A stretch of DNA of 64,000 bases from an uncultured Enterorhabdus sp. (GCA_947649205.1 CANSQM010000006.1:1-64000), one strand, 5' to 3'; positions 34,478-43,077 are shown, counted from the stretch's first letter. Translations and numbers: made by a program. Notes: generated by a model not told the origin, from the sequence alone.

Positions 34478-35533
34478 GTGACCATCGAGTGGACTTTTTT
34501 CCTCTCTGAGTTGATGCAGAACCCCATCTTGCTGGTGGTGACGCTGCTCAACATCGGCGTCATCATCGTGAATGGCGCCACCGATGCCCCCAACGCCATT
34601 GCCACGGCGGTGTCCACCCGTGCCATGAAGCCGCGCCACGCCATCATCATGGCGGCCGTCTTCAACTTCCTCGGGCTCCTGCTCGTGTCTCTCGTGTCCA
34701 CGGCCGTGGCCCACACCATCTTCTCCATGGTGAACTTCGGCGGCGATTCCCATCAGGCCCTGACGGCTCTCATGGCGGCCATGGTGGCCATCATCGTATG
34801 GGGCGCGGCGGCCTGGTGGTTCGGCATTCCCACCTCCCAGTCCCATTCGCTCATTGCCGGTCTTACCGGCGCGGCCATCGCCGTGCAGGGCAGCCTGGAC
34901 GCCATCAACGGCGCTGAGTGGATGAAGGTGGTCTACGGCATCTTGCTGTCCACCCTGCTCGGCTTCGGCCTCGGCTGGATCAACTACAAGGTCATCGGGC
35001 GCGTGTTCCGCAACGCCGACCGGGTCCGGGCCAACCGGTTCTTCAAGTGGGCCCAGGTGGGCTCGGGGGCCGCGGTGGCTTTCATGCACGGTGCCCAGGA
35101 CGGTCAGAAGTTCATGTCCATCTTCATGCTGGCCATCATGATGACCGCCGGCATGGGCATGGATCTCTCTGGCGTGGCCATGCCCATGTGGCTCATGATC
35201 TTCTGCGCGTTCAACATGGGTTTCGGCACCGCCGTGGGCGGCGAGCGCATCATTAAGTCCGTGGGCATGGATATGGTGAAGCTGGAGGCCTTCCAGGGCT
35301 TCGCCGCCTCGTTGTCCACGTTCATCAGCCTTTTTCTGGCCACCTTCGGCGGCCTTCCCGTTTCGACCACCCACACCAACACTACGGCCATCATGGGCGT
35401 GGGGGCGGCCAAGAGCCCCAAGAGCGTGAAGTGGTCCATCGCCATCGACATGGTGAAGACGTGGGTGCTCACCTTCCCCGGGTGCGGCATTCTCGGCTAC
35501 ATCTGCGCGAAGTTGTTTCTTATGATCCTGTAA
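34478..35533 (+). CDS. PiT-family inorganic phosphate permease
   Basis: This is a low-affinity phosphate transporter driven by cations. The 351-residue membrane protein has about ten hydrophobic segments and the two inverted family repeats: NGATDAPNAIATAVSTRAM near residue 30 and FGGLPVSTTHTNTTAIMGVG near residue 288. HGAQDGQKFMSIF is the central motif. Start is the GTG at 34478 after GGAAGGAACTCC. The next gene, a DUF47 protein, is 18 bp downstream, the usual partner. The 118-bp upstream gap has a TTGACA at 34374 but no convincing -10 at the right distance. Confidence 0.92.
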   Translation: MTIEWTFFLSELMQNPILLVVTLLNIGVIIVNGATDAPNAIATAVSTRAMKPRHAIIMAAVFNFLGLLLVSLVSTAVAHTIFSMVNFGGDSHQALTALMAAMVAIIVWGAAAWWFGIPTSQSHSLIAGLTGAAIAVQGSLDAINGAEWMKVVYGILLSTLLGFGLGWINYKVIGRVFRNADRVRANRFFKWAQVGSGAAVAFMHGAQDGQKFMSIFMLAIMMTAGMGMDLSGVAMPMWLMIFCAFNMGFGTAVGGERIIKSVGMDMVKLEAFQGFAASLSTFISLFLATFGGLPVSTTHTNTTAIMGVGAAKSPKSVKWSIAIDMVKTWVLTFPGCGILGYICAKLFLMIL

Positions 35534-35551
35534 CGCGAAAAGGAGAACACA

Positions 35552-36181
35552 GTGGGTAAGAAGCACAAGTACGATTATTTCAGCGCCTACGAGGAGCTGT
35601 CCGATCTGGCCGTCCAGGAGGCCGGCGTGCTCATCCGTGCCATGGACGAGTTCACCGATGCCGCGGCCCTGCGTCCCATGCTCGAGGAGGCCCACGAGCT
35701 GGAGCATGCTGGCGATACCATCAACCACGACATCTACAAGCACGTGGCCGGCGACTTCATGCCGCCGTTCGACCGCGAGGACATCGTGGCCTTGGCCCAG
35801 GCCCTCGACAACATCCTCGACGAGATGGAGGACGTGCTCCAGTACCTGTACATGTACGATGTGCACCAGATTCCCGATGACGCCAAGCGCTTCGCCACGA
35901 TCATCCGCAAGTCCTGCAAGGCGGTGCACGTGGCCATGGAGGACTTCCGCAACTTCAAGCGCTCCAAGAGCTTCAAGCAGCTGGTCATCGAGGTGAGCAA
36001 CTACGAGGACGAGGCCGACACACTGTACGTGGAAGTTATCCGCAACCTGCACGTGAACCACGCCGACGAGCCGGTGCACGTGCTGAAGTGGTCGCGCCTG
36101 TACGATCACATGGAGAGCTGCTGCGATGCCTGCGAGCACACGGCCGATCTCATGAGCACTATCCTGCTGAAGAACATGTAG
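35552..36181 (+). CDS. DUF47/PhoU-like regulator of phosphate transport
   Basis: The 209-residue all-helical protein resembles DUF47 proteins, which are related to PhoU and occur beside Pit permeases. It likely adjusts the activity of the upstream permease. Landmarks are EEAHELEHAGDTINHDIYKHV near residue 50, the acidic PPFDREDIVALAQALDNILDEMED, and a second similar half. GTG is used after AAAAGGAGAACACA. A strong hairpin follows the gene. Confidence 0.88.
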   Translation: MGKKHKYDYFSAYEELSDLAVQEAGVLIRAMDEFTDAAALRPMLEEAHELEHAGDTINHDIYKHVAGDFMPPFDREDIVALAQALDNILDEMEDVLQYLYMYDVHQIPDDAKRFATIIRKSCKAVHVAMEDFRNFKRSKSFKQLVIEVSNYEDEADTLYVEVIRNLHVNHADEPVHVLKWSRLYDHMESCCDACEHTADLMSTILLKNM

Positions 36182-36233
36182 CGTTTCGGCCGGCCGCCCC
36201 TGCGAGGGCGGTGGACAAGCACGTTATAAAGGC

Positions 36234-36262
36234 GAGGGCCCCGACACGGTGTCGGGGCCCTC
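36234..36262 (+). terminator. Hairpin terminator between convergent genes
   Basis: GAGGGCCCCGACA, loop CGG, then TGTCGGGGCCCTC forms a perfect 13-bp stem. The T-run is poor on the plus strand. It lies 53 bp after the DUF47 stop and just 8 bp before the end of the convergent gene, so it may serve both. Confidence 0.7.
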
Positions 36263-36270
36263 GTGCTGTG

Positions 36271-37482
36271 CTAGGACGGCTGATTGGGCTGATCGGTCGG
36301 ATCGGGAGCCGGTTCGTCGGGGGCGGTCGCGGCATCTTCCCCGACGCCGCCGTCTTCCCCGGCCTCGGCGTCTCGGGGCTTTGCGGCCGCTGGCTCCTGC
36401 GTCCCCGCCTCCGCTTTCTTGCGGGCGCGGGGGTTGCCGGCCTTCACCTGGCTCTTGGAGCGATGGCGGACCGGCTCGGGGGTCTGGGGCTCGAAGGGAT
36501 CGCAGGGCGGCTCGGGCTCGGGGGTCGGATCCAGGCCGATGATGCGGTAGAGCTCGTCGCGATCCACGAAGAGGCGGTCGGAGGGGTCGGGGCCGGCGCC
36601 CTCGGCGCCGCGGGCTGCAGCAGGGGCCTCCACCACGGGCAACTCCAGCTTGTCCATGAGCACCGTGGGCTGCATCTGCTCGCCGGTTTCATCCATCCAC
36701 CGGCCGCTCAGGCGGTCGTAGAGGCGCTTGCCCTGGCGCTTGAAGCGCTCGAGGCGGGTATTTCCCTGGCGCTCGCGGGCCGTCTTGCCCACGGGCACGT
36801 GCACCTTGCGGGCGATGAAGCGGGCGGGCCGCACGACGCTTTCCACCACGCGGTCGGAGTAGTCCCGCGGCGGCTTGGTGCGCCAGCCCATGATGAGAGA
36901 CAGGTAGCGCAGGGCCATGATGAGGGCCGCGCAGAGGAACCCTGCCGAATCGGGCAGGATGCCGTTCACCTTCAGCGGGCAGTACACGATGCAGCCGATG
37001 AGGGCCGCGCTGCCGTAGATGGGGCCGGTCTGGAAGGCCACGGGCGGCCGGTTCATGAGCACGTCGCGGGAGATGCCCCCGCCGATGGCGGTGATGGTGC
37101 CGAGCACCACCGAGGGAATGATGGTGAGGCCGGCCGACAGGCTCTTCGACGCGCCGATGATGGCCCACAGGGCCACGGAGATGTTGTCGAGCAGATCCAC
37201 GATGGGATCCAGGTAGGTGGCCAGCTTGCCGAAGTAGAACACCACCACGCCGGCCACGGCGCAGGACAGAAGGAACCAGGGGCTCTGGAAGGCGTAGAGG
37301 CCGTAGTTCTGCAGGAGGATGTCGCGGATGATGCCGCCCCCCATACCGGTGATGCAGGCGATGGCCACGGTGCCGAAGATGTCGTAGCGGGCCCGCACGG
37401 CGGACATGCCGCCGGACAGGCCGCCGGTGACCGTAGCGGCGAACTCGAACCAGAAGGGGAGGGTGAAGGCGGTCTCTAGCAC
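36271..37482 (-). CDS. TRIC/UPF0126-family membrane protein with disordered C-terminal tail
   Basis: The first 210 residues have six to seven membrane segments and two internal repeats of the glycine-rich motif (ITGMGGGIIRDILL and ITAIGGGISRDVLM), the mark of UPF0126 proteins, which have the fold of trimeric intracellular cation channels. The remaining 190 residues are basic, then Pro/Glu/Ala-rich and probably disordered. The start is uncertain: I use GTG at 37482 (VLETAFTLPFWF). It has no strong ribosome site but overlaps the stop of a small upstream reading frame. The 403-residue length is about twice that of the usual family member. Confidence 0.8.
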   Translation of the reverse strand: MLETAFTLPFWFEFAATVTGGLSGGMSAVRARYDIFGTVAIACITGMGGGIIRDILLQNYGLYAFQSPWFLLSCAVAGVVVFYFGKLATYLDPIVDLLDNISVALWAIIGASKSLSAGLTIIPSVVLGTITAIGGGISRDVLMNRPPVAFQTGPIYGSAALIGCIVYCPLKVNGILPDSAGFLCAALIMALRYLSLIMGWRTKPPRDYSDRVVESVVRPARFIARKVHVPVGKTARERQGNTRLERFKRQGKRLYDRLSGRWMDETGEQMQPTVLMDKLELPVVEAPAAARGAEGAGPDPSDRLFVDRDELYRIIGLDPTPEPEPPCDPFEPQTPEPVRHRSKSQVKAGNPRARKKAEAGTQEPAAAKPRDAEAGEDGGVGEDAATAPDEPAPDPTDQPNQPS

Positions 37483-37643
37483 GACGGCGCCCCCGCCTTC
37501 GTCGTGAGGGTGCCGGCGGGCGCGACCGTTTGGGGACGGCCTGCGACGGGCGCGGGGCGCAGGGCGCAGAGCCTCCGTCGGCGCTCGATGGGGCAGCGGT
37601 GCGGGCCCGCGACAAGGGGGTCGCAGGCGGTGGTGGTCGGCAT
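37476..37643 (-). CDS. Possible 55-residue leader peptide upstream of the TRIC-family gene
   Basis: A reading frame on the minus strand starts with ATG at 37643 after a strong site (GGGAGGAGCCTGT) and ends with TAG at 37478-37476. The stop overlaps the GTG start of the membrane protein gene in the string GTGCTAG. It encodes an Arg/Pro/Cys-rich peptide beginning MPTTTACDPL. I do not recognise the peptide. It may exist only to deliver ribosomes to the weak GTG start. High GC makes chance open frames common, so confidence is low. Confidence 0.35.
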   Translation of the reverse strand: MPTTTACDPLVAGPHRCPIERRRRLCALRPAPVAGRPQTVAPAGTLTTKAGAPSC

Positions 37644-37803
37644 ACAGGCTCCTCCCGATGGCTTCGGATGGCAGGGCGCCGAGGCCCGGGGCGCTCGGCG
37701 AAGTGCCTATAGTACGCAACAGGGCCATCATAAACAATGGACGTTCCGTCAGCGGCCCGCGCCCGTCTACCGTCGGAAAACCGACACATGGCCTTGTTTT
37801 TGT

Positions 37804-37809
37804 TATAGT
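37804..37809 (+). promoter_or_regulatory. -10 box (TATAGT) of lysC
   Basis: TATAGT lies 56 bp before the aspartate kinase start. No lysine riboswitch fits into the leader of about 50 nt. Confidence 0.4.
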
Positions 37810-37865
37810 GGGGCTCACTATTATCCGCAAGGCAATTCCCCGCATGCTGAAGAGGAGAGGGTGCC

Positions 37866-39143
37866 ATGTCTTTGATCGTAGCGAAGTTCGGCGGTACCTC
37901 GGTCGCGTCGCCCGAGCGCATCAAGAACGTCGCGAAGCGTTTGGTGCGCATGCGGCAGCAGGGGGTGGAGGTCGTGGCCGTGGTATCGGCCATGGGCAAG
38001 ACCACCGACGAGCTCATGGGCCTCGCGAGCGCCGTGACCGCGGCCCCGCCCTCCCGCGAGCTGGATCGGCTCCTGTCCACCGGCGAGCAGGTGTCCATGA
38101 CCCTTTTGGCCATGGCCATCGAGTCCATGGGCTACAAGTCCATGAGCTTCACTGGTCGCCAGGCCGGCATCGAGACCGACGGCACCCACAACAAGGCCAA
38201 GATCATCAAGGTGCACAACGAGCGTATCTTGGATGCGCTCGAGGCCGGCTACATTCCCGTTGTGGCCGGGTTCCAGGGCATCGACGCCAACGGCGACATC
38301 ACCACCCTGGGGCGCGGCGGCTCGGACACCACGGCCGTGGCCATCGCCTGGGGCATCAACGCCGATGTGTGCGAGATCTATTCCGATGTGGACGGCGTCT
38401 ACACCACCGACCCCCGTGTGGCCCCGCGGGCCCGCAAGCTCGATTCCGTCTGCTACGACGACATGCTGGAGCTCTCCAGCGCCGGCTCGGGGGTGCTCCA
38501 GAGCCGTGCGGTGGAGTTCGCGCGCAAGTGGAAGGTGGTCATCCATTCCCGCTCGGCGTTCTCCGAGGCGGAAGGCACCTATATCAAGGAGGAGTACGAA
38601 ATGGAAGAAGCCGTCATCACCGGCATCGCGAGCGACACGTCCGAGGTGAAGGTCACCGTGCGCGGGCTGCCCGACGCCCCGGCCGTGGCCGCGAAGATGT
38701 TCTCGGCCCTAGCCGCGAACAATGTGAACCTGGACATGATCATCCAGAACGTGGCCGAGGGCGGCGTCACCGACATCTCGTTCACCACCCCCGGTGCCGA
38801 TCTGGGCCGGGCCCGGGAGACCCTGGCCCGCGTGGTGCCCGAGATCGGCGGCCGCGAGTTCATCGTGGACGAGGATATCGCGAAGGTGAGCCTCGTGGGC
38901 ACCGGTATGAAGTCGTCTCCGGGCGTGGCCTCGCGGGCCTTCCAGACCCTGGGCGATAACAACATCAACATCGTGGCCATCTCCACGTCCCCCATCCGCC
39001 TGTCGGTGATCGTGGACGCGGCCCAGGCTGCTCAGGCGGTCCAGTGCCTGCACACCGCCTTCGGCCTGGATTCCGACGACCTGTTCGTGGAGACCCAGCT
39101 GTCCGCCGAGGAGATTGCCGCGAAGATGAAGAAGGGGCGGTGA
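37866..39143 (+). CDS. lysC: Aspartate kinase
   Basis: Aspartate kinase phosphorylates aspartate, the entry to Lys, Thr and Met synthesis and to diaminopimelate for the cell wall. The 425-residue chain has KFGGTSVASPERIKNVA at the N-terminus, GRGGSDTTAVAIA near residue 146 and two ACT domains after residue 265 (VTVRGLPDAPAVAAKMF and SSPGVASRAFQTLGDNNIN), which bind the feedback inhibitor. The ATG follows GAAGAGGAGAGGGTGCC. The next enzyme of the pathway, asd, lies 247 bp downstream after a palindromic element. Confidence 0.95.
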   Translation: MSLIVAKFGGTSVASPERIKNVAKRLVRMRQQGVEVVAVVSAMGKTTDELMGLASAVTAAPPSRELDRLLSTGEQVSMTLLAMAIESMGYKSMSFTGRQAGIETDGTHNKAKIIKVHNERILDALEAGYIPVVAGFQGIDANGDITTLGRGGSDTTAVAIAWGINADVCEIYSDVDGVYTTDPRVAPRARKLDSVCYDDMLELSSAGSGVLQSRAVEFARKWKVVIHSRSAFSEAEGTYIKEEYEMEEAVITGIASDTSEVKVTVRGLPDAPAVAAKMFSALAANNVNLDMIIQNVAEGGVTDISFTTPGADLGRARETLARVVPEIGGREFIVDEDIAKVSLVGTGMKSSPGVASRAFQTLGDNNINIVAISTSPIRLSVIVDAAQAAQAVQCLHTAFGLDSDDLFVETQLSAEEIAAKMKKGR

Positions 39144-39317
39144 TGTTCCGTCGTTGCTACGCAACGACGGAACGGGCCGACGCTGCGGTTCCGACGGGCA
39201 CCTGGCCTTGCGCTTCACCGCTTTCCCTCGCGGCACGAAGGCCGCTCGGCCGCGGTTCGGCCCCATGCCAGGCACCGGTCGAGCCCTCGCTGACTTCCTT
39301 GGGCGAACCGGTGATGT
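39138..39317. repeat. Nested-hairpin element after lysC, flanked by 9-bp direct repeats
   Basis: CGGTGATGT occurs at 39138-39146 (over the lysC stop) and at 39309-39317. Inside lies a perfect 13-bp hairpin GTTCCGTCGTTGC-TAC-GCAACGACGGAAC (39145-39173), then outer arms (GACGCTGCGGTTCCGACGGG from 39180 pairing with the region 39260-39292). The right end 39285-39307 matches 4004-4026 at 22 of 23 bases. The left arm matches the element after prs. Confidence 0.8.
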
Positions 39318-39390
39318 GAAGAAGTAGGGCAAGGGCCCATGCCCTTGCCGGACAACCGAGCAGAACACATGAGAGAAGGGGAGAGAACCC

Positions 39391-40440
39391 ATGGCTTGGA
39401 CGAAAGAGATGCCGAAAAATCCGGTGGTGGCGGTGGCCGGTGCCACGGGCGCGGTGGGGCAGGAGTTTTTGCGCGTGCTGCACGACGTGGACTTCCCGGC
39501 TGCTGAGGTGCGGGCTTTGGCCAGTGCGCGGTCGGCGGGCAAGAAGGTGCCCTTCGAGGGCTGCGGCCTGGTGCCGGCCGGCGAGCTGGTGGTGCAGGAG
39601 ATGACTCCGGCGGCCTTCGAGGGCGTGGACATCGCCCTGTTCTCCGCCGGCGGCTCGGTGTCCAAGGAGATGCGCGATGCCGTGGTGGCGGCCGGCGCCG
39701 TCATGATCGACAACTCGAGCGCCTTCCGCATGGACGAGGACGTGCCGCTCGTGGTGCCCGAGGTGAACCCTCAGGACGTGGCCTGGCATTCCGGCGTCAT
39801 CGCGAACCCGAACTGCTCCACCATCCAGATGGTAGTGGCCCTAAAGCCGCTCTACGATCTGTCGCCCATCAAGCGCGTCGTGGTGTCCACCTACCAGGCG
39901 GCTTCGGGTGCCGGCGCCCCGGCCATGGCCGAGCTGTACGATCAGACTCGCGCCTTCCTGGACGGCACGCCCGAGGACGAGCTGGTCATCGACGCCTTCG
40001 CCCATCGCATCTCGTTCAACTGCATCCCGCATATCGACGTGTTCTTGGACGACGGCTCCACCAAGGAAGAGTGGAAAATGGTCGTGGAGACCAAGAAGAT
40101 CATGGGCGACGAGGACATTCAGGTGAGCGCCACCTGCGTGCGCGTGCCGGTGCTGCGTTGCCACGGCGAGGCCATCAACGTGGAGTTCGCCAACGAGGTG
40201 ACCGTGGACGCGGCCCGCGCCGCCCTGGAAGCCGCCCCGGGCGTGGTGGTCATGGACGACACCGACAACAAGGTATACCCCATGCCCGGCCTGCTCGCCG
40301 GTACCGACGGCACCTTCATCGGTCGTTTGCGCCAGGATCCCACGGTGCCCCACGGCATCGCCTTCTGGAACGTGGCCGACCAGATTCGCAAGGGCGCCGC
40401 GCTGAACGCCGTGCAGATCGCCCAGCTGCTGCTGCCCTAG
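39391..40440 (+). CDS. asd: Aspartate-semialdehyde dehydrogenase
   Basis: Asd reduces aspartyl phosphate to aspartate semialdehyde with NADPH, the step after aspartate kinase. The 349-residue protein has the NADP motif VAVAGATGAVGQEFLRVL, FSAGGSVS near residue 88, the catalytic Cys in NPNCSTIQMVVALKPL near residue 138 and the active-site HGE pattern in RCHGEAINVEF. AGAGAAGGGGAGAGAACCC precedes the ATG. A clear terminator follows. Confidence 0.95.
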   Translation: MAWTKEMPKNPVVAVAGATGAVGQEFLRVLHDVDFPAAEVRALASARSAGKKVPFEGCGLVPAGELVVQEMTPAAFEGVDIALFSAGGSVSKEMRDAVVAAGAVMIDNSSAFRMDEDVPLVVPEVNPQDVAWHSGVIANPNCSTIQMVVALKPLYDLSPIKRVVVSTYQAASGAGAPAMAELYDQTRAFLDGTPEDELVIDAFAHRISFNCIPHIDVFLDDGSTKEEWKMVVETKKIMGDEDIQVSATCVRVPVLRCHGEAINVEFANEVTVDAARAALEAAPGVVVMDDTDNKVYPMPGLLAGTDGTFIGRLRQDPTVPHGIAFWNVADQIRKGAALNAVQIAQLLLP

Positions 40441-40469
40441 GGCATGGCTGGTCCAACTCCGATATCGTA

Positions 40470-40494
40470 GGCGGCCTTCGGGCCGTCTTTTTTG
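40470..40494 (+). terminator. Intrinsic terminator after asd
   Basis: The stem GCGGCC-TTCG-GGCCGT with a UUCG loop is followed by CTTTTTTG, 30 bp after the stop. Confidence 0.9.
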
Positions 40495-40562
40495 TCGGCA
40501 ACATGGGGTCGCGTGCGGGGAGGGGAATGCCCGGCTTTTCCGCTCGGTATCCGAAAGGGACC

Positions 40563-40734
40563 TTTTCTGCGCAAGATCGCGAGTTATAAGCGCCTCGGGG
40601 GACGATTTTTGTTCTGCCGAGAAAGTCTGGCGGTTCATCTGACCGTTTGACCAGGAGTTTTTCGGAGATCCTCCCCAAGCTGTGATTGCGGTGCAGTAGT
40701 CGAGACGCTTATAACTCGCGATCTCGTGCAAAAC
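40563..40734. repeat. Inverted-repeat element, family B, copy 1
   Basis: The arms at 40563-40596 and 40702-40734 are inverted copies that share AGATCGCGAGTTATAAGCG exactly. The spacer of about 105 bp contains TTTGACCAGGAGTTTTTC, which resembles TTGACCAGGTGTTTCTC in the spacer of family A copy 1 (from about 344). No gene is seen in 40441-40884 apart from the terminator and this element. Confidence 0.85.
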
Positions 40735-40884
40735 GAGGTGTCTTCGTTGACCGCGCGTGCTCTCAAATGTCCTAGGGGCACGGCGGGGGTAGCCCAAAGA
40801 ACAGCGCTTCGCTCATGAATGTCAGTTCGATAGATTTGCGACGATTGTCGTCGCCGGCGCGCGAGGCCTGTTATCTTGCAGGAC

Positions 40885-41973
40885 ATGGAAACGATCTTCA
40901 GCCATACAACGGCCCTCGGCCTTCTCAGAACATGGTCGTGCAACCATCCTCTGACGTTGCGCTCCTTTCACGATCTGCGTACTCGCGATGTGGGGCATCT
41001 CCCTTCCGCTCATTTGAAGGGCTTTGGTTCGCTTGCGCGCGCGGCAGATACTGAAGCCGCCGTCCGCGCGGCAATTGCAGACGTAAAGAAGGCCAGCTTG
41101 AGGCGTATACTCGAAAAGCTGTGGGAAGATGCTACGGCTGAGAACCCCATCCACGTCATCGCGCGACCTAGAACGGGACGTCACTCCACGAAGCGCATTC
41201 GCTTTCATCAGCTTGCTGCAGCGCTTCCGCGCGGGGCTTTCCTTAAAATCGCTCCAGGTGTTGCCGTGTGCTCTCCCGAGCTTGTGTTCGTTCAAATGGC
41301 CGAGACCCTTTCCGTCGGCGAGCTTATCGCTTTGGGCTACGAGCTTTGCGGATGCTATCCTTTAGACGGAGAACGGCCAGGTACGCTCGTGAGGGCGCAG
41401 CTCACGACATCGGATCGGCTTGCTGCGTTTATCAACCGCGTCAAGCGCGTGAAGGGGCTTCATAAGGCGCGCATTGCCGTGCAATTCGTTGGCGTGAAGT
41501 CTGCCTCTGTGAAGGAAACGGAAATGGGCGCCCTGCTTATGACGCCCATGCGATGGGGCGGCCTGGGCTTGCCGTTGGCGCTCGCCAACGAGCCGGTTGT
41601 GCTTTCGGAAGGGGCGGCACGCATCGCGCGGGGCAATCGGGTGGTGTGCGACCTGCTGTGGCCGCAGGCGCGCGTTGCGGCAGAGTACGATGGTCGCGCC
41701 TACCATACCGAACGACATCAGCAGGCGCACGACTCCCGACGGCGCGATGCCCTGCTCGCCGACGGCTTCGATGTCGTGACGGTTACTTCCTCGCAGCTTG
41801 ACAGCATCTCCGAGTTTATCGAGATAGCCGACACCCTCTCGAGCAAAACGAGGGGCAGAGCCTCTGCCCGCCCTGCTTCTTTTCCCAGCCGCCACGCGCA
41901 ACTCCGTCATGATTTACGTGTATTTCATCACCGGCGCCTCTCGTTGTCCGCCCTGGATACAAGCGATACTTAG
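40885..41973 (+). CDS. Predicted nuclease-fold protein (DUF559/Vsr-like C-terminus)
   Basis: I recognise no named family over the whole 362-residue chain. The C-terminal third resembles DUF559/Vsr-type restriction-endonuclease folds: VVCDLLWPQARVAAEYDGRAYH, then a stretch rich in His and Arg (ERHQQAHDSRRRDALLADGF) and VVTVTSSQL. The Asp of CDLLWP and the Glu of AAEYDG could be the metal ligands. The N-terminal part has a short basic region and LKIAPGVAVCSPELVFVQMA, reminiscent of AbiEi-type proteins. ATG 40885 lacks a good ribosome site; TTG 40876 is the alternative. Base composition is lower in GC than the neighbours. The gene lies between two copies of the family B inverted repeat. Confidence 0.6.
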   Translation: METIFSHTTALGLLRTWSCNHPLTLRSFHDLRTRDVGHLPSAHLKGFGSLARAADTEAAVRAAIADVKKASLRRILEKLWEDATAENPIHVIARPRTGRHSTKRIRFHQLAAALPRGAFLKIAPGVAVCSPELVFVQMAETLSVGELIALGYELCGCYPLDGERPGTLVRAQLTTSDRLAAFINRVKRVKGLHKARIAVQFVGVKSASVKETEMGALLMTPMRWGGLGLPLALANEPVVLSEGAARIARGNRVVCDLLWPQARVAAEYDGRAYHTERHQQAHDSRRRDALLADGFDVVTVTSSQLDSISEFIEIADTLSSKTRGRASARPASFPSRHAQLRHDLRVFHHRRLSLSALDTSDT

Positions 41974-42126
41974 CTCCGTTTGACTACGGCGAACGGCAGG
42001 TAGCTTCTTTGCCTTCGGGGAGGGGGCGGCTTTCTCCCGCTGAAGGACGTCTTCCGTATAGAAGGTGCCAGCCACACCCGTTGTGGTTGGTGCCGTGCGC
42101 CTGGCCCTCGGTCGGCGAACTGCCCC

Positions 42127-42287
42127 GAAATTGCAGCGGATCACGAGTTATAAGCGCCCGATATTGAGGATCGGCGGCGCAGCCGTTTGATGAAAAGTGT
42201 CTGACTTGGGATTCTGTCAACGCTCCCTTTCGAAAGACGGAAAGGGGGCGTGCTCAGACGCTGATAACTCGCGATCTCGTGCAGAAA
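42127..42287. repeat. Inverted-repeat element, family B, copy 2
   Basis: The arms at 42127-42159 and 42254-42287 are inverted copies with a few mismatches and share the core GAGTTAT of family B. They match the arms at 40563-40734 but with a different spacer. The stretch 41974-42126 between the nuclease gene and this element holds no supported gene. Confidence 0.8.
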
Positions 42288-42315
42288 CGGAAAGGTTCGT
42301 TGGCCGAGGCGGCCG

Positions 42316-43071
42316 TCAACCTCTTGAATCGTCGCGGTACACGGCGCGGACGAGGTACTCGACGTTGCCCTCGGGGCCGGTGATGGGGGATTCTGCGACG
42401 CCGGTCACGGTGAATCCGACGGTCGCAAGGGCCTCCTTCACCTCTTCGACGGTGCGCAGGCGTACGGCCTCATCGCGCACGACGCCGCGGTCGGTCTCGT
42501 CGTGGGCCGATTCAAACTGGGGCTTCACCAGGCCGATGAAGACGGTGCCCGCGCGGCTGAAGCGGGGGAAGACCGGAGCCAGGGCTGCCAGGCCGATGAA
42601 GGACACATCGATGACGATGAGGTCGAAGGGGGCGCCCAGGGCCGCCGGGTCGGCGTCCTTGATGTTGGTGCGCTCGAAGACGGCCACTCGCGGGTCCTGG
42701 CGGATCTTCCAGGCCAGCTGCCCGTAGTTCACATCCAGGGCCGCCACCCGCGCCGCGCCGGCTTGCAGGAGGCAGTCGGTGAAGCCGCCGGTGGACGAGC
42801 CGATATCGAGGCAGTTCAGGCCCGCTGCCCCTTGGCCGAAGGCATCGAGGGCCCCCTGGAGCTTCTTGCCCCCGCGCGAGACGAACCGCTTGCGGCCTCG
42901 GATGAAGACATCGGCATCGGGCGCCACCTTCGCGGCGGCGCTCGTCGCGTACACATCGTTTACGCGCACTTCCCGGGCTATGACCGCCCGCAGGGCGCCG
43001 TCGCGGGTGGGGAAGTCTCCCCGTTCTACGAGCAGGTCGTCCAGGCGCATTTTTTTCGGCTTCTTATCCAT
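42316..43071 (-). CDS. tlyA: TlyA-family rRNA 2'-O-methyltransferase (hemolysin A-like)
   Basis: TlyA proteins methylate ribosomal RNA and in mycobacteria set capreomycin sensitivity. The 251-residue chain has an N-terminal S4 RNA-binding domain (MRLDDLLVERGDFPTRDGAL) and an FtsJ-like SAM methyltransferase domain (GLNCLDIGSSTGGFTDCLLQ, then VIDVSFIGL and LVKPQFE). A TATAAT box ends just six bases before the ATG, so the mRNA is probably leaderless; no ribosome site is present. It runs towards the family B repeat. Confidence 0.93.
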   Translation of the reverse strand: MDKKPKKMRLDDLLVERGDFPTRDGALRAVIAREVRVNDVYATSAAAKVAPDADVFIRGRKRFVSRGGKKLQGALDAFGQGAAGLNCLDIGSSTGGFTDCLLQAGAARVAALDVNYGQLAWKIRQDPRVAVFERTNIKDADPAALGAPFDLIVIDVSFIGLAALAPVFPRFSRAGTVFIGLVKPQFESAHDETDRGVVRDEAVRLRTVEEVKEALATVGFTVTGVAESPITGPEGNVEYLVRAVYRDDSRG

Positions 43072-43077
43072 GGGGCC

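Noticed and set aside
37810..37865. A lysine riboswitch before the aspartate kinase gene
   Set aside because: Only about 50 nt separate the predicted RNA start from the ATG and no long conserved fold fits.
40438..40450. Stop-codon palindrome at the end of asd (GCCCTAGGGC)
   Set aside because: It is only 5 bp per arm with no loop, so it cannot form a hairpin and may be chance; a normal terminator follows.
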